A stretch of 55,123 bases of DNA from the NCBI GenBank assembly GCA_002869335.1, contig PKTE01000072.1:1-55123 (forward strand), in the 5' to 3' direction. Positions 39,018 through 48,751 of the stretch are shown here, piece by piece. Each line of letters opens with the position of its first letter. Position 1 is the first letter of the stretch. Both the position numbers and the translations under genes were made by a program. Source of the stretch: Salinivirgaceae bacterium (GTDB lineage: Bacteria > Bacteroidota > Bacteroidia > Bacteroidales > Salinivirgaceae). A model generated the notes under the pieces. That model did not search any database. It saw only the letters and a list, made by a program, of their open reading frames with translations, and was not told the origin of the DNA.

Positions 39018-41561
39018 CTATTTCTTTTGTTTACTGATATATTCTTCTATAATTTCAAGTCTGCGCCTTAATTCTTTTATCTCAGCATCCTTATTCTCAA
39101 TTTGCTGCTGCTGTTCTTTTACAGCTTCAGTAAGGATGGTGGTCATTTTGATGTAGTTGATAGATTTTACTCCTTCCTCGTTTTCTATAACAAGTTCAGG
39201 AAAGCTATCTTCGAGGTTCTGTGCAATAAAACCAATTTCTCGTTTTTCTGAAAAACCTTGCTCCGGAAATTCTTCATTTTTCCAATTATAATAAACTGCA
39301 TCAATGTTTTTCAGCTTATCGATCACATTACCAATTTTTTGGATATTCTTTTTATATTTTTTGTCAGATAGTTGAGTAATATTGCCCTGAAATGTCACAT
39401 TATTGCTATTGTATTTATAATAGAATACCTGGTAGTCAGAGCTGTTGTCTCTTCTAAAGTGCGTAATGTAATCAGTGGGTCCAACAAGTGTTGGTGTGCC
39501 ATCTCCATCGTAAACAAAACCTCCACCATAAGTAGGGCTTTGCCCTGCGTAAAACATACCAGAACCTTGAGATATACCGGTTGCATAAATTCTAGCTACA
39601 TCTAAATCGCTTCTTCTAACATGAAAGTCTTCCGCAGGCGTTTCAGTGCCAACACCTACTTTTAAACCCATAAATGCAAGAATTTCGGTACTGAAATCTC
39701 CATAAATTAGCGGATAATAATTGTTCCCTATTATCAATTTATTGGAACCTACAATATCTGCCTGATTTCCAATGATTATGTTATTGCTTCCAGTATTGTC
39801 GTTTCCAGCAGCAACTCCAATGAAAATATTATTACTTCCGGTATTGTGTTCACCCGAGTGCCCACCAATACATATATTAGCTAATCCTGTTTGATTGTCA
39901 TAACCAGCATTGTGACCTAAAAATATGTTATAGCTACCACTATTTATTGAATAACCAGTAGTTTTATATCCGGCATTATTGCCAATGAATACATTACGAC
40001 TACCTTTTGTTGCAGAATAACCAGCTTGATTCCCAATAAAAACATTATCATAACCGCCAGTAATTACCCTACCTGCTTCATAACCATAAACTGAGTTTTT
40101 TGTACCATAAATATATGGTGCAACATTATGACCTATTAAGTAGTTTTCCTTAGTTAAATCCACAAAATTTGTTGTAGCCTTTGACGTTCCTCTGCCACTT
40201 ACTACAAAAGCACCTCTTTTGTGACGATCTCCATCTTTTGTATCAGTGGGAACAATTACCTGAACGGCATCTGGATATACAACAAATACATTATTGCCAT
40301 CTTTGTCTTTCACAGCAAAAAGGGTGTCCCCGGTATTTGCATCAGCTCGAATAGATAGTTTTGCAGTTGGGGTTGTTGTCCCAATTCCAACCTTACGATT
40401 ATTTGCATCAATACGCATAACATTCACATCACTGTCACTTTCCGTAAAATCGATGATGGCATCACTAAAAATAGTTAATTGTTGACCACCTTCCACATCA
40501 TAGCCAATGCCATAAGTGTTTGTAGCATTGTCTCTTATGTAAAGGGTGTTGTCATTAATATCCAGATTACCACCTGCAATTTCAAGTCTGTTTGTTGGAT
40601 TAGTAGTTCCAATTCCGACATTTCCTCCGTGCTGAACAAATAAGGCATTATTTCCCAAGCTCACATGTCCTTCCTCTAAGTAGATTCGGAGAGGTCGTAA
40701 ATCATTCCAAATACCATCAGGATCACCTGCATTTGTTAGAAGCATATAAAAATTCAGGTTGTCGTTTCTGAATAAAGTACTATAACTGGCTTGCCTTATT
40801 CGGAAACCAGTTTTTTCGCGTGACGTTATTTCTCCATTTACATCGAATGTGTATGATGGTGTAATGCCTCCAACACCAACTTTCCCGTCCGTAGTCATAC
40901 TCATTGCTAATGTTGAGAAGGAAGTCGTTCCATCTGGAGAAGCATAAAAATTGAGTGAATAATTTGATGATGAATTACGACTGCTTATCGACCAACCATA
41001 GCGATTGTTATTCTTCATTACAAAATCTGTTGGGTCATCAGTTAAACTTTCCAGAGTGAAAGTTCCTCTGTTAGTTAGCTCTTTAATATGTAATCCAGAA
41101 AACCCCGGGTATGAGGATCCACTTGTTTCAATTGTAAGTTGACTAGTTGGAGAATTTGTCCCGATTCCAACTCGCCCTAAACTGTCTATCCAAATCCCCT
41201 CATCATCGCCATCATTACTGAGCCAATTGTTATTAAGAACTAGGTTTTGTGTGGCGGTATGGAAACCTAAATCACCTCCCAATAATCTCCATCCACTTTC
41301 GTAAATGTAAATGCCAGTTATATTGTCAGTCTGGTAAATTAAAAGTCCTTCTGCAGGAGTGGAGATGGCATCTCTTTGGGTTTGAGTTAAACGTGGGATA
41401 AGTAATCCTTTATTTGAAGAATTTATGTCTAACATAGCAGACGAATGAGCTATATTGGCATCATCGTCAGTAATAATTACATTTTGGCCTTTTGTACTAA
41501 GATGTAAGGACAGTAGTACTATAAAACTTAATAGTACATAACTATAATATTTGTATTTCAT
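39018..41561 (-). CDS. Fibre-like surface protein with VFIGxxAGY repeats and S74 (intramolecular chaperone-type) C-terminus, paralog 1
   Basis: Signal peptide; NVIITDDDANIAHSSAMLDINSSNKG; VGIGT repeats; NVFIGNQAGY repeats; SDKKYKKNIQKIGNVIDKLKNIDAVYYNWKN...GFIAQNLEDSFPELV; C-terminal coiled coil. Confidence 0.85.
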   Translation of the reverse strand: MKYKYYSYVLLSFIVLLSLHLSTKGQNVIITDDDANIAHSSAMLDINSSNKGLLIPRLTQTQRDAISTPAEGLLIYQTDNITGIYIYESGWRLLGGDLGFHTATQNLVLNNNWLSNDGDDEGIWIDSLGRVGIGTNSPTSQLTIETSGSSYPGFSGLHIKELTNRGTFTLESLTDDPTDFVMKNNNRYGWSISSRNSSSNYSLNFYASPDGTTSFSTLAMSMTTDGKVGVGGITPSYTFDVNGEITSREKTGFRIRQASYSTLFRNDNLNFYMLLTNAGDPDGIWNDLRPLRIYLEEGHVSLGNNALFVQHGGNVGIGTTNPTNRLEIAGGNLDINDNTLYIRDNATNTYGIGYDVEGGQQLTIFSDAIIDFTESDSDVNVMRIDANNRKVGIGTTTPTAKLSIRADANTGDTLFAVKDKDGNNVFVVYPDAVQVIVPTDTKDGDRHKRGAFVVSGRGTSKATTNFVDLTKENYLIGHNVAPYIYGTKNSVYGYEAGRVITGGYDNVFIGNQAGYSATKGSRNVFIGNNAGYKTTGYSINSGSYNIFLGHNAGYDNQTGLANICIGGHSGEHNTGSNNIFIGVAAGNDNTGSNNIIIGNQADIVGSNKLIIGNNYYPLIYGDFSTEILAFMGLKVGVGTETPAEDFHVRRSDLDVARIYATGISQGSGMFYAGQSPTYGGGFVYDGDGTPTLVGPTDYITHFRRDNSSDYQVFYYKYNSNNVTFQGNITQLSDKKYKKNIQKIGNVIDKLKNIDAVYYNWKNEEFPEQGFSEKREIGFIAQNLEDSFPELVIENEEGVKSINYIKMTTILTEAVKEQQQQIENKDAEIKELRRRLEIIEEYISKQKK

Positions 41562-41685
41562 AGGCCTAGAGATTAGTTTTAATAAACAATAGTTTCGAAA
41601 TTAATGATAGATGACGGTTTAGATTTTAGTCATTTATCTATGAGCTTTTCATATGCAAAAGTGCTTTTAGGCACATACCAACTTT

Positions 41686-41703
41686 TAAATTTACGGAAAT
41701 TGT
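41686..41703 (-). promoter_or_regulatory. Conserved upstream element, paralog 1
   Basis: taaatttacggaaattgt, 125 nt upstream of the start; matches elements at 44636 and 48065. Confidence 0.6.
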
Positions 41704-41761
41704 AATTTAAATTCCAAATTTCAAATCACAGACTACAATATCCCAATTTAAATACTCAATT
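41699..41761 (+). repeat. Degenerate heptamer array (TCCAAAT/TTCAAAT type)
   Basis: tccaaat ttcaaat cacagac tacaata tcccaat ttaaata ctcaatt in 7-nt register. Confidence 0.5.
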
Positions 41762-41800
41762 GATTAAAGTTTTTTATTTGATTTTTGATTGCACTATGTA

Positions 41801-44512
41801 TTATTTTCTATTTATTTTTTTTATAAGTAATTCTATGTCCTCTATTTTTTTGTTTAGTTCCTGAATAGCTTCTTTTAAATCTTTGTTTTCCTTATCTTTT
41901 GCTTCAATTTGTTGTTGCTGCTCTTTGATGGCCTCAACCAGCAATGCAGTAACAGGTGCGTATTGCATAGAATATATTTCTCCTTCAGTAACCACCTCAG
42001 GAATTACTTCGTTTGCTTCCTGTGCAATAAATCCCATTCGCGTTCCTTTTTCACGACCATCTTTCCATTTATAATTGACACCTCTAAGGCTGAGTACTTT
42101 TTCAAGCGAGTTTTGAATGGTTTGAATTTCCGTTTTTAGTCTTTTATCAGAATCGTTATTCCAGGCAGATGAGCCACCAGCTGATCCGTTTGAATAGAAC
42201 GTTCGGTTATTGGAATTATGAGAGCTATTCCCGTTTATTACTAATTTGTTATTGGCAAAGTCTCCCCACAATAGAGGTGTTGTTGTTGAGCTATTGTCAA
42301 TATAAAGTCTATTTGAATTTGTTTCATTAAACCCAGCTTGATATCCAATAAAAACGCTGTTGGAACTTGTTGAATTATAACCAGATGCAGTCCCAGCAAA
42401 AGTATTGTAACTTCCTGTTGAGTTTTCCCCTGCCCGTGATCCATAAAAAGCATTAAAGGTTCCTGAAACATTATTGGCACCACATATATAACCGAAATAT
42501 GAATTTAACATACCTGTTGAGTTTATCCCTGAACCATTCCCATAAAAAGAATTTGCACTACCATTACTGTTATAACCGGCATAATTGCCTACATAACAAT
42601 TCGCTCCTCCATCTGAATTACTGTAGCCTGCTCCATTTCCTATTAATACATTGAGTTCTCCAGTAGTTGTCGTGTACCCGGCTGAGTCTCCAATTATTAC
42701 ATTATTATCACCGCTAGTAAGAGAATAACCAGCGTTAAACCCAACAATTGAATTTCTTGTACCTGTAACATTTGGAGCAGCTTCATATCCCATAATAGAA
42801 TTTTCTTTTGTCATATCCATAAAATTGGTTTCTGAACCTTTTGATGTTCCCCTGCCACTCACCACAAATGCCCCTCTTTTGTGCCGTGTACCACCCTTTG
42901 TATCTGTAGGAACAATTACTTGCACTGCATCTGGGTAAACCACAAATACATTATTTCCGTCCTGATCTTTTACAGCAAAAAGGGTGTCGCCTGTGGCAGC
43001 ATCAGCTTTAATAGATAATTTGGCAGTTGGTTCAGTTGTTCCTATTCCTACCTTACCCGTTTCAAATATGGCACTCACATCTCCTAGATCTCTTACTTTT
43101 ACATGTAATCCAATTTCTTCAGATTCTGATGACCAACCAGTACCTCCTGGATTTGTTTCAATTTTAAGACCAGTTACTGTATGGTAGGCACTCATGCTCG
43201 ATTCTGCTATATTTACGTTTAGTCCGATTAGATTTTCATTGGATGAATTTGCGTAAAGTTTATTTACATCTAATAGAGCCGATGGTGTTGTTGTACCTAT
43301 CCCTGTATTGCCTTCGTGGTTGATATAAATTGTTTTTGCTAGTTCTACACGTCCCGATGACAGGTCAATTGTAAAGGGCCGGAAATCATTCCAACTTCCA
43401 TCAGGATCTTCTAAATCAGTTATTAAAAAATAGAAATTATTTTTATCGTTTCTAAGTATAGCACTGTAAGTACTTTGTCTAAGTCGAAATGCATTATAAG
43501 ATCTTGAGGTAATTTCTCCATTTACATCAAGCGAATAAAATGGATCAGTTAGTCCAATACCTATTTTTCCATCAGTAGCCATACTCATAGCCATTGTGGA
43601 ATAAGTAGTTCCCTCAGGAGCCGCATAAAAGTTCAATGAATAATCGTTGGTTGAGTCACGACTGCTTATAGACCAACTGTATCGATTATTGTTTTTCATT
43701 ACAAAATCCGTTGGGTCATTAGTTACACTTTCCAATGTAAGTGTACCTCGATCTGTTAATTCTTTAATATGTAAACCTGAAAAAACATTATAACCGGAAC
43801 CACTAGTTTGAATTGTAAGTTGACTAGTTGGTGCATCTGTTCCGATTCCAACATATCCACTACTGTTTTTTATCATCATTCTTTGATGCCATGAACTACC
43901 TCCAAAATCGTTAGTCCATAGAGTTAAATCTCCTGTTAAAGGTCTAAAGTCTATGGCGCCAACAGCATCATTTCCTAAGCTGCCATACAGGGCTGCAACT
44001 TTACTGGAGTCTTTACTTTTGATATGAACTAACCCATGGGATTTGGACTCGAAAATAGCAATGTCATTATCTTCACTTACAACATGGAGCTTAGCTTCAG
44101 GTGATAGCGTATCAATTCCTACTTTTCCGTCATCTGTAATTATAATGCCTTCATCATCACCATCATTACTTAACCAATTATTGTTGAGCATTAGATTTTG
44201 AGTTGCGGTATGCGTTCCTAAATCACTGCCTAATAATTTCCATCCAGCTTGGTAGATATAAATGCCTGGTGTATTATTGGTTTGATAAATTAATAATCCT
44301 TCTGCAGGAGTTGTAATTCCATCTCGTTGGGTTTCAGTAAGCTTTGGAATGAGAAATCCTTTGTTGAGGGATTTTACATGTAGCATTGCAGAACTGTGAG
44401 CCGAAAATGAATCGTCGTCGGTTATTATTACGTTTTGAGCATTTAAACTAAGGTTTGAAAAAAGCAATGCCATAGCACTTAGTAGCACATAGCTAAAGAT
44501 TTTTTTTATCAT
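41801..44512 (-). CDS. Fibre-like surface protein with S74-type C-terminus, paralog 2
   Basis: Same N-terminal block, VGIGT and VFIGYQAGF repeats; DSDKRLKTEIQTIQNSLEKVLSLRGVNYKWKDG..GFIAQEANEVIPEVV; coiled coil. Confidence 0.85.
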   Translation of the reverse strand: MIKKIFSYVLLSAMALLFSNLSLNAQNVIITDDDSFSAHSSAMLHVKSLNKGFLIPKLTETQRDGITTPAEGLLIYQTNNTPGIYIYQAGWKLLGSDLGTHTATQNLMLNNNWLSNDGDDEGIIITDDGKVGIDTLSPEAKLHVVSEDNDIAIFESKSHGLVHIKSKDSSKVAALYGSLGNDAVGAIDFRPLTGDLTLWTNDFGGSSWHQRMMIKNSSGYVGIGTDAPTSQLTIQTSGSGYNVFSGLHIKELTDRGTLTLESVTNDPTDFVMKNNNRYSWSISSRDSTNDYSLNFYAAPEGTTYSTMAMSMATDGKIGIGLTDPFYSLDVNGEITSRSYNAFRLRQSTYSAILRNDKNNFYFLITDLEDPDGSWNDFRPFTIDLSSGRVELAKTIYINHEGNTGIGTTTPSALLDVNKLYANSSNENLIGLNVNIAESSMSAYHTVTGLKIETNPGGTGWSSESEEIGLHVKVRDLGDVSAIFETGKVGIGTTEPTAKLSIKADAATGDTLFAVKDQDGNNVFVVYPDAVQVIVPTDTKGGTRHKRGAFVVSGRGTSKGSETNFMDMTKENSIMGYEAAPNVTGTRNSIVGFNAGYSLTSGDNNVIIGDSAGYTTTTGELNVLIGNGAGYSNSDGGANCYVGNYAGYNSNGSANSFYGNGSGINSTGMLNSYFGYICGANNVSGTFNAFYGSRAGENSTGSYNTFAGTASGYNSTSSNSVFIGYQAGFNETNSNRLYIDNSSTTTPLLWGDFANNKLVINGNSSHNSNNRTFYSNGSAGGSSAWNNDSDKRLKTEIQTIQNSLEKVLSLRGVNYKWKDGREKGTRMGFIAQEANEVIPEVVTEGEIYSMQYAPVTALLVEAIKEQQQQIEAKDKENKDLKEAIQELNKKIEDIELLIKKINRK

Positions 44513-44635
44513 TGGATCAAAAGTTATATTAAACGTACCGTTGTTGGAAAATAAGCGACAAATGATTAAAGCTTAATACTTGTCAATTATCCCTGAGCTT
44601 TAACAAAAATATGTGCATTTACACATAACAATCTA

Positions 44636-44653
44636 TAAATTTAAATAAATTGT
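44636..44653 (-). promoter_or_regulatory. Conserved upstream element, paralog 2
   Basis: taaatttaaataaattgt, 124 nt upstream of the start. Confidence 0.5.
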
Positions 44654-44801
44654 GTGTTAAATCCCAAAAAATGGATAAGAAGAATAAAGTATCTAAAAGT
44701 CTCATTGTGAATAAATAATTAACTGTATCACATTTGATTGAATGAATCAGAACCAATAAGCAAATTCAGGCCGAGAATCTTAATCTTATAACTATTTACT
44801 A

Positions 44802-47800
44802 TTAATTTTTATGTTTCAAATATTTTTCAATTGTTTCCATTCTTACAGTCAATTCCTGAATAGTTTTCTTTAATTCTTTGTTTTCTTTTGCTGTTATTTC
44901 AATCTCCATTTGCTGTTCCTGAATAGCTTTAGTTAATATTGGAACTATCGCACTTCTGTCAGTATAGTACTCATCAGTTTCTTTTTCATAAAAGGTAGAG
45001 CCTGGAATTAAATCCTTTATTTGTTTTCCGTTAAATCCAACAGTCTTGTTATTCAGTTCATTAGATGGGTGAAAATAAATAACATCGATTTTTTTCAATA
45101 TTGAAACTGCATTTTCTTTGTAAGAGGCGACATTTGATTTGTTCGGTGTAGCTGATTTTGTTCCATATGATACAACTCCGCCACTTGAAGTTATATAGCC
45201 TACAGGGCTATTATCCCCATCTGCAAAACGAACCATATAATTTGTGCCTGAATTATTGTCTGTTCCTGTTTGTATGCTAAGACCATATCGATAATTTGAA
45301 TTTCCATCATTTACAAAAATGCCGCAATAGTCAGCATAATTTGCAAAAACTCTAAAACGTCCGTTTATACTTAGGTAGTTTGAATTGAAATCACCATAAA
45401 TTAGTGGTGATGAAGTTGAGCTGTTGTCAATATAGAGTTTGTTTGAGTTTGTTTCATTAAAACCAGCATCATGTCCAATAAATACAGAATATGAAGAGGT
45501 TGAGTTGTATCCAGAAGCATTACCAATGAATACATTGCCAATGCCAGAATTTTTGTACCCAGAACCTTTACCAATAAAAACACATTCACCTGCTGAAGTT
45601 CCTGAATAACATACGTCAGATCCTATGAATACATTACTGCTATTTGTATTATTTAAACCCGCCCTGGTTCCAATATAAGTATTATTTCGAGCAGTCGTGT
45701 TTCGATATCCTGCATAATTTCCTAGAAAGACATTCATCGCTCCTCTTGAATTGTAATATCCACTATTTTCACCAACAAATACATTGTAGTTTCCACTAAA
45801 AGGATCTGTAGTTAAGTTTGTTGACCCAAGATTTGAATACCCCGAAAATTTACCGATAAAAACATTTCCTATTCCATTTTCTGTTAGGTATCCAGATCTG
45901 TAACCAATAAAAGTATTATTCATTCCGGTTGTCATAGTGTAACCAGATTCATATCCCATTATTTGGTTGTAGTTACCTGTTGAAACAGATTGACCAGCAT
46001 CATACCCTAAAAAATAGTTTTCCTTAGTCATATCCATAAAATTAGTTTGAGTAGCTTTTGATGTCCCCCGGCCACTCACCACAAATGCCCCTCTTTTGTG
46101 CCGTGTACCGCCCTTTGTATCTGTAGGAACAATTACTTGCACTGCATCTGGGTAAACCACAAATACATTGTTACCTTCCTTGTCTTTTACGGAGAATAGG
46201 GTATCTCCCGTGGATGCATCAGCTTGCACGGAGAGTTTTGCTGCAGGAGTTGTCGTTCCCACTCCAACATTTCCAGCAGAATTTAACACTAAAGGTAAAC
46301 TACTGTATGAATATATTAGATTGTAACCACTTTGCGCGGACATAATAATTCTTGCGGCACCACTTGACTGCATGCGAATATTACCATCTACGGTTAATCT
46401 TTCGAGTATGTTTGTGGTACCTATTCCAATTCCTAAGCTATTTACAATAAATTTATAAGCAGAGCCATCCTGACTTCGTACTCCAAAATTACCACTGGCA
46501 TCAACCCAAAATGATTTACTACCTACTGCGTATTCACGTAATCGCAAGTGCGTTCCTGCATCATCACCTTCTTGCTCAAAATACCAGGGTCTGTCAGTAT
46601 TAAATTCAAGTAACCGATCACCATCATTGCCTCCTGATACGGAAATTCCTGCATTCCCTCCAACAACTGTTAATTTATAGTCAGGATTTGTTGTTCCAAT
46701 TCCAACATTTCCGCCTGTTTCCTGCAGGGTTATTGGGCCAATATTATTGCCAATTGACATTCGATAATTCTCAGCGCTTGAACCATAATGTGTGATCCCG
46801 GCATAATCGCTACCTGAAGCATCTCCATCATACCCATTTATAAATAAAGTTACCGCATCTGCATCTGTAGTAGTGTTGCCAAAAACAAACTTCGACCAGC
46901 CTGTAGCATCGTACATTTTGAACACTGTTGCGTTATGTGCTCCATATATAGATCCATTTACTGTTAATGTTGATGTGGGATCGTTTGTCCCAATTCCTAC
47001 AGTACCACCATCTGGTATCATAATGACTTTACTCTCGGAATTTACATTTTTAGGAACTACACCAAATGCATAATCCCATCCCTGGTCCTGAGATTGTATG
47101 AAAAAACCGGCTCCATCAAATGTTGGATGAAGTGAAAGCTGTGAGTTATCTCCTGAGCCTAATTGCCCGAAATACCATGGGTGTCGTATGGCTAATTCCA
47201 ATACTCCAGGTTCTTCATTCCAGTTTCTCATTGAGTCTCCAATTATAGCATTACCTAAAACCTGAAGTTTTGCAGTAGGATTAACTACTCCAATTCCAAC
47301 ATATCCACCTCTTATAATTGTGAACTGCGTATTTCCTCCATTAATAATTCGAAAAGGTTGCCCTCCTAGGGTGGACCAACTATGTCTTAGTCCCCAAGAG
47401 CCAGCATCTTGTAAAGTATCATCCACGTAAAGTCTGACGTACGGTTGACGAGTTCCCCCCGAAATGCCAACTGCAATATCAGCGTAGCCACCTTCTGTTG
47501 TATCCATTACACTTAAATTGTGCACAGGATTATTTGTGCCTATTCCAACGTTTCCAATATCATTGATAAAAATCCCCTCATCATCACCATCATTGCTTAA
47601 CCAGTTATTATTAAGTGCCAGGTTTTGGGTAGCCATGTGATACCCAAGGTCTCCACCCAATAATTTCCACCCACTTTGGTAAATGTAAATACCTGATGTA
47701 TTATCGGTTTGGTAAATTATAAGACCTTCAGCAGGGGAGAGAATAGCATTGCGTTGTGCTTGGGTCAATCTTGGCATAAGGAATCCTTTGTTTAGGGATT

Positions 47801-47939
47801 GTACATCTAGCATTGCAGAAGTATGAGGAGTATTTGACTCATCATCAGTAATTATTACATTTTGAGCATTTGTACTAAGGTTTAATGAAAATAATGCTAT
47901 ACAACTTAGCAGCATATAGCTAACGTATTTATTTTTCAT
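44802..47939 (-). CDS. Fibre-like surface protein with divergent S74-like C-terminus, paralog 3
   Basis: Same N-terminal block and VFIGxxxGY repeats; C-terminus KSNVASYKENAVSILKKIDVIYFHPSNELNNKTVGFNGKQIKDLIPG retains the shape but not the SDxxxK start. Confidence 0.8.
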   Translation of the reverse strand: MKNKYVSYMLLSCIALFSLNLSTNAQNVIITDDESNTPHTSAMLDVQSLNKGFLMPRLTQAQRNAILSPAEGLIIYQTDNTSGIYIYQSGWKLLGGDLGYHMATQNLALNNNWLSNDGDDEGIFINDIGNVGIGTNNPVHNLSVMDTTEGGYADIAVGISGGTRQPYVRLYVDDTLQDAGSWGLRHSWSTLGGQPFRIINGGNTQFTIIRGGYVGIGVVNPTAKLQVLGNAIIGDSMRNWNEEPGVLELAIRHPWYFGQLGSGDNSQLSLHPTFDGAGFFIQSQDQGWDYAFGVVPKNVNSESKVIMIPDGGTVGIGTNDPTSTLTVNGSIYGAHNATVFKMYDATGWSKFVFGNTTTDADAVTLFINGYDGDASGSDYAGITHYGSSAENYRMSIGNNIGPITLQETGGNVGIGTTNPDYKLTVVGGNAGISVSGGNDGDRLLEFNTDRPWYFEQEGDDAGTHLRLREYAVGSKSFWVDASGNFGVRSQDGSAYKFIVNSLGIGIGTTNILERLTVDGNIRMQSSGAARIIMSAQSGYNLIYSYSSLPLVLNSAGNVGVGTTTPAAKLSVQADASTGDTLFSVKDKEGNNVFVVYPDAVQVIVPTDTKGGTRHKRGAFVVSGRGTSKATQTNFMDMTKENYFLGYDAGQSVSTGNYNQIMGYESGYTMTTGMNNTFIGYRSGYLTENGIGNVFIGKFSGYSNLGSTNLTTDPFSGNYNVFVGENSGYYNSRGAMNVFLGNYAGYRNTTARNNTYIGTRAGLNNTNSSNVFIGSDVCYSGTSAGECVFIGKGSGYKNSGIGNVFIGNASGYNSTSSYSVFIGHDAGFNETNSNKLYIDNSSTSSPLIYGDFNSNYLSINGRFRVFANYADYCGIFVNDGNSNYRYGLSIQTGTDNNSGTNYMVRFADGDNSPVGYITSSGGVVSYGTKSATPNKSNVASYKENAVSILKKIDVIYFHPSNELNNKTVGFNGKQIKDLIPGSTFYEKETDEYYTDRSAIVPILTKAIQEQQMEIEITAKENKELKKTIQELTVRMETIEKYLKHKN

Positions 47940-48064
47940 TGGCTCAGAAGTTATATTAGACCTACCGTTGTTTCGAAACTATTCAGAGAGAAATGTGAAT
48001 ATTGTACTAAGCTTTGCTTCCCAATATCATTTGCGTGAAGTACCTTTTCACATGCAATAATGAA

Positions 48065-48082
48065 TAAATTTACGGCAATTGT
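48065..48082 (-). promoter_or_regulatory. Conserved upstream element, paralog 3
   Basis: taaatttacggcaattgt, 126 nt upstream of the start. Confidence 0.6.
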
Positions 48083-48175
48083 TATAGAATTCCTAAAAAG
48101 AATTATTTAGTATATGTGCTTGTCTATTAAACTATTGAGCGGATTGTTTGCTGGCCGAGGGTTTCGAGAATAGAA

Positions 48176-48487
48176 TTATTTTTTCTTAAATAATTTTCGC
48201 ATTTTGCTTTTAATAATTAGCAAGAGTTCTTTGCCTAAAAAGAAAAGTGAGCCATAAAAAAGTACTTCCCCTGCTATGAAAACACCTAAAATAACTCCAC
48301 CGATTTGTGCTGTAGTCAAATCGAGTTGGTTTCCAATTACAGCACCAATAGCGGGAGAACCAACAATAAGAATATAGCTAATAATTTGCACCACAAACAT
48401 AGCCTTTTTGAATGGAGTATTTACCAGATCCTTAAGTGAGCGGGTTTTGGATTGTGATGTGTCAGCCTGGTCAGATGCTTTACTCAT
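48176..48487 (-). CDS. Small membrane protein, transporter-suffix-domain-like
   Basis: Two TM segments: FKKAMFVVQIISYILIVGSPAIGAVIGNQLDLTTAQIGGVILGVFIAGEVLFYGSLFFLGKELL. Confidence 0.6.
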   Translation of the reverse strand: MSKASDQADTSQSKTRSLKDLVNTPFKKAMFVVQIISYILIVGSPAIGAVIGNQLDLTTAQIGGVILGVFIAGEVLFYGSLFFLGKELLLIIKSKMRKLFKKK

Positions 48488-48619
48488 TGGATTTTTTGAA
48501 TAAATAGATAAAGTTTTATTGCATCTAGGACAATTACATGGGCCTATTGTTTTATACTATCAATAAAAAAACGAGTACCAAACTTGCGTCTGATACTCGC
48601 TCTCTCATTCCTGTCTCTG

Positions 48620-48693
48620 TGATTCCACCAGGACTCGAACCTGGAACCTACAGCTTAGAAGGCTGTTGCTCTATCCAGTTGAGCTATGGAACC
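48620..48693 (-). tRNA. tRNA-Arg(TCT)
   Basis: Reverse complement ggttccatagctcaactggatagagcaacagccttctaagctgtaggttccaggttcgagtcctggtggaatca; anticodon TCT, GGTTCGAGTCC T-loop; CCA not encoded. Confidence 0.95.
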
Positions 48694-48751
48694 ATCTATA
48701 ATTTCGGAGGGCAAAAGTATAAAAACTTTTGAATAATTCCTTCCTTTTTTG

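Noticed and set aside
39018-47939. Prophage tail-fibre region
   Set aside because: S74-type domains are phage-typical, but these proteins have signal peptides and there are no phage structural, integrase or lysis genes in the window
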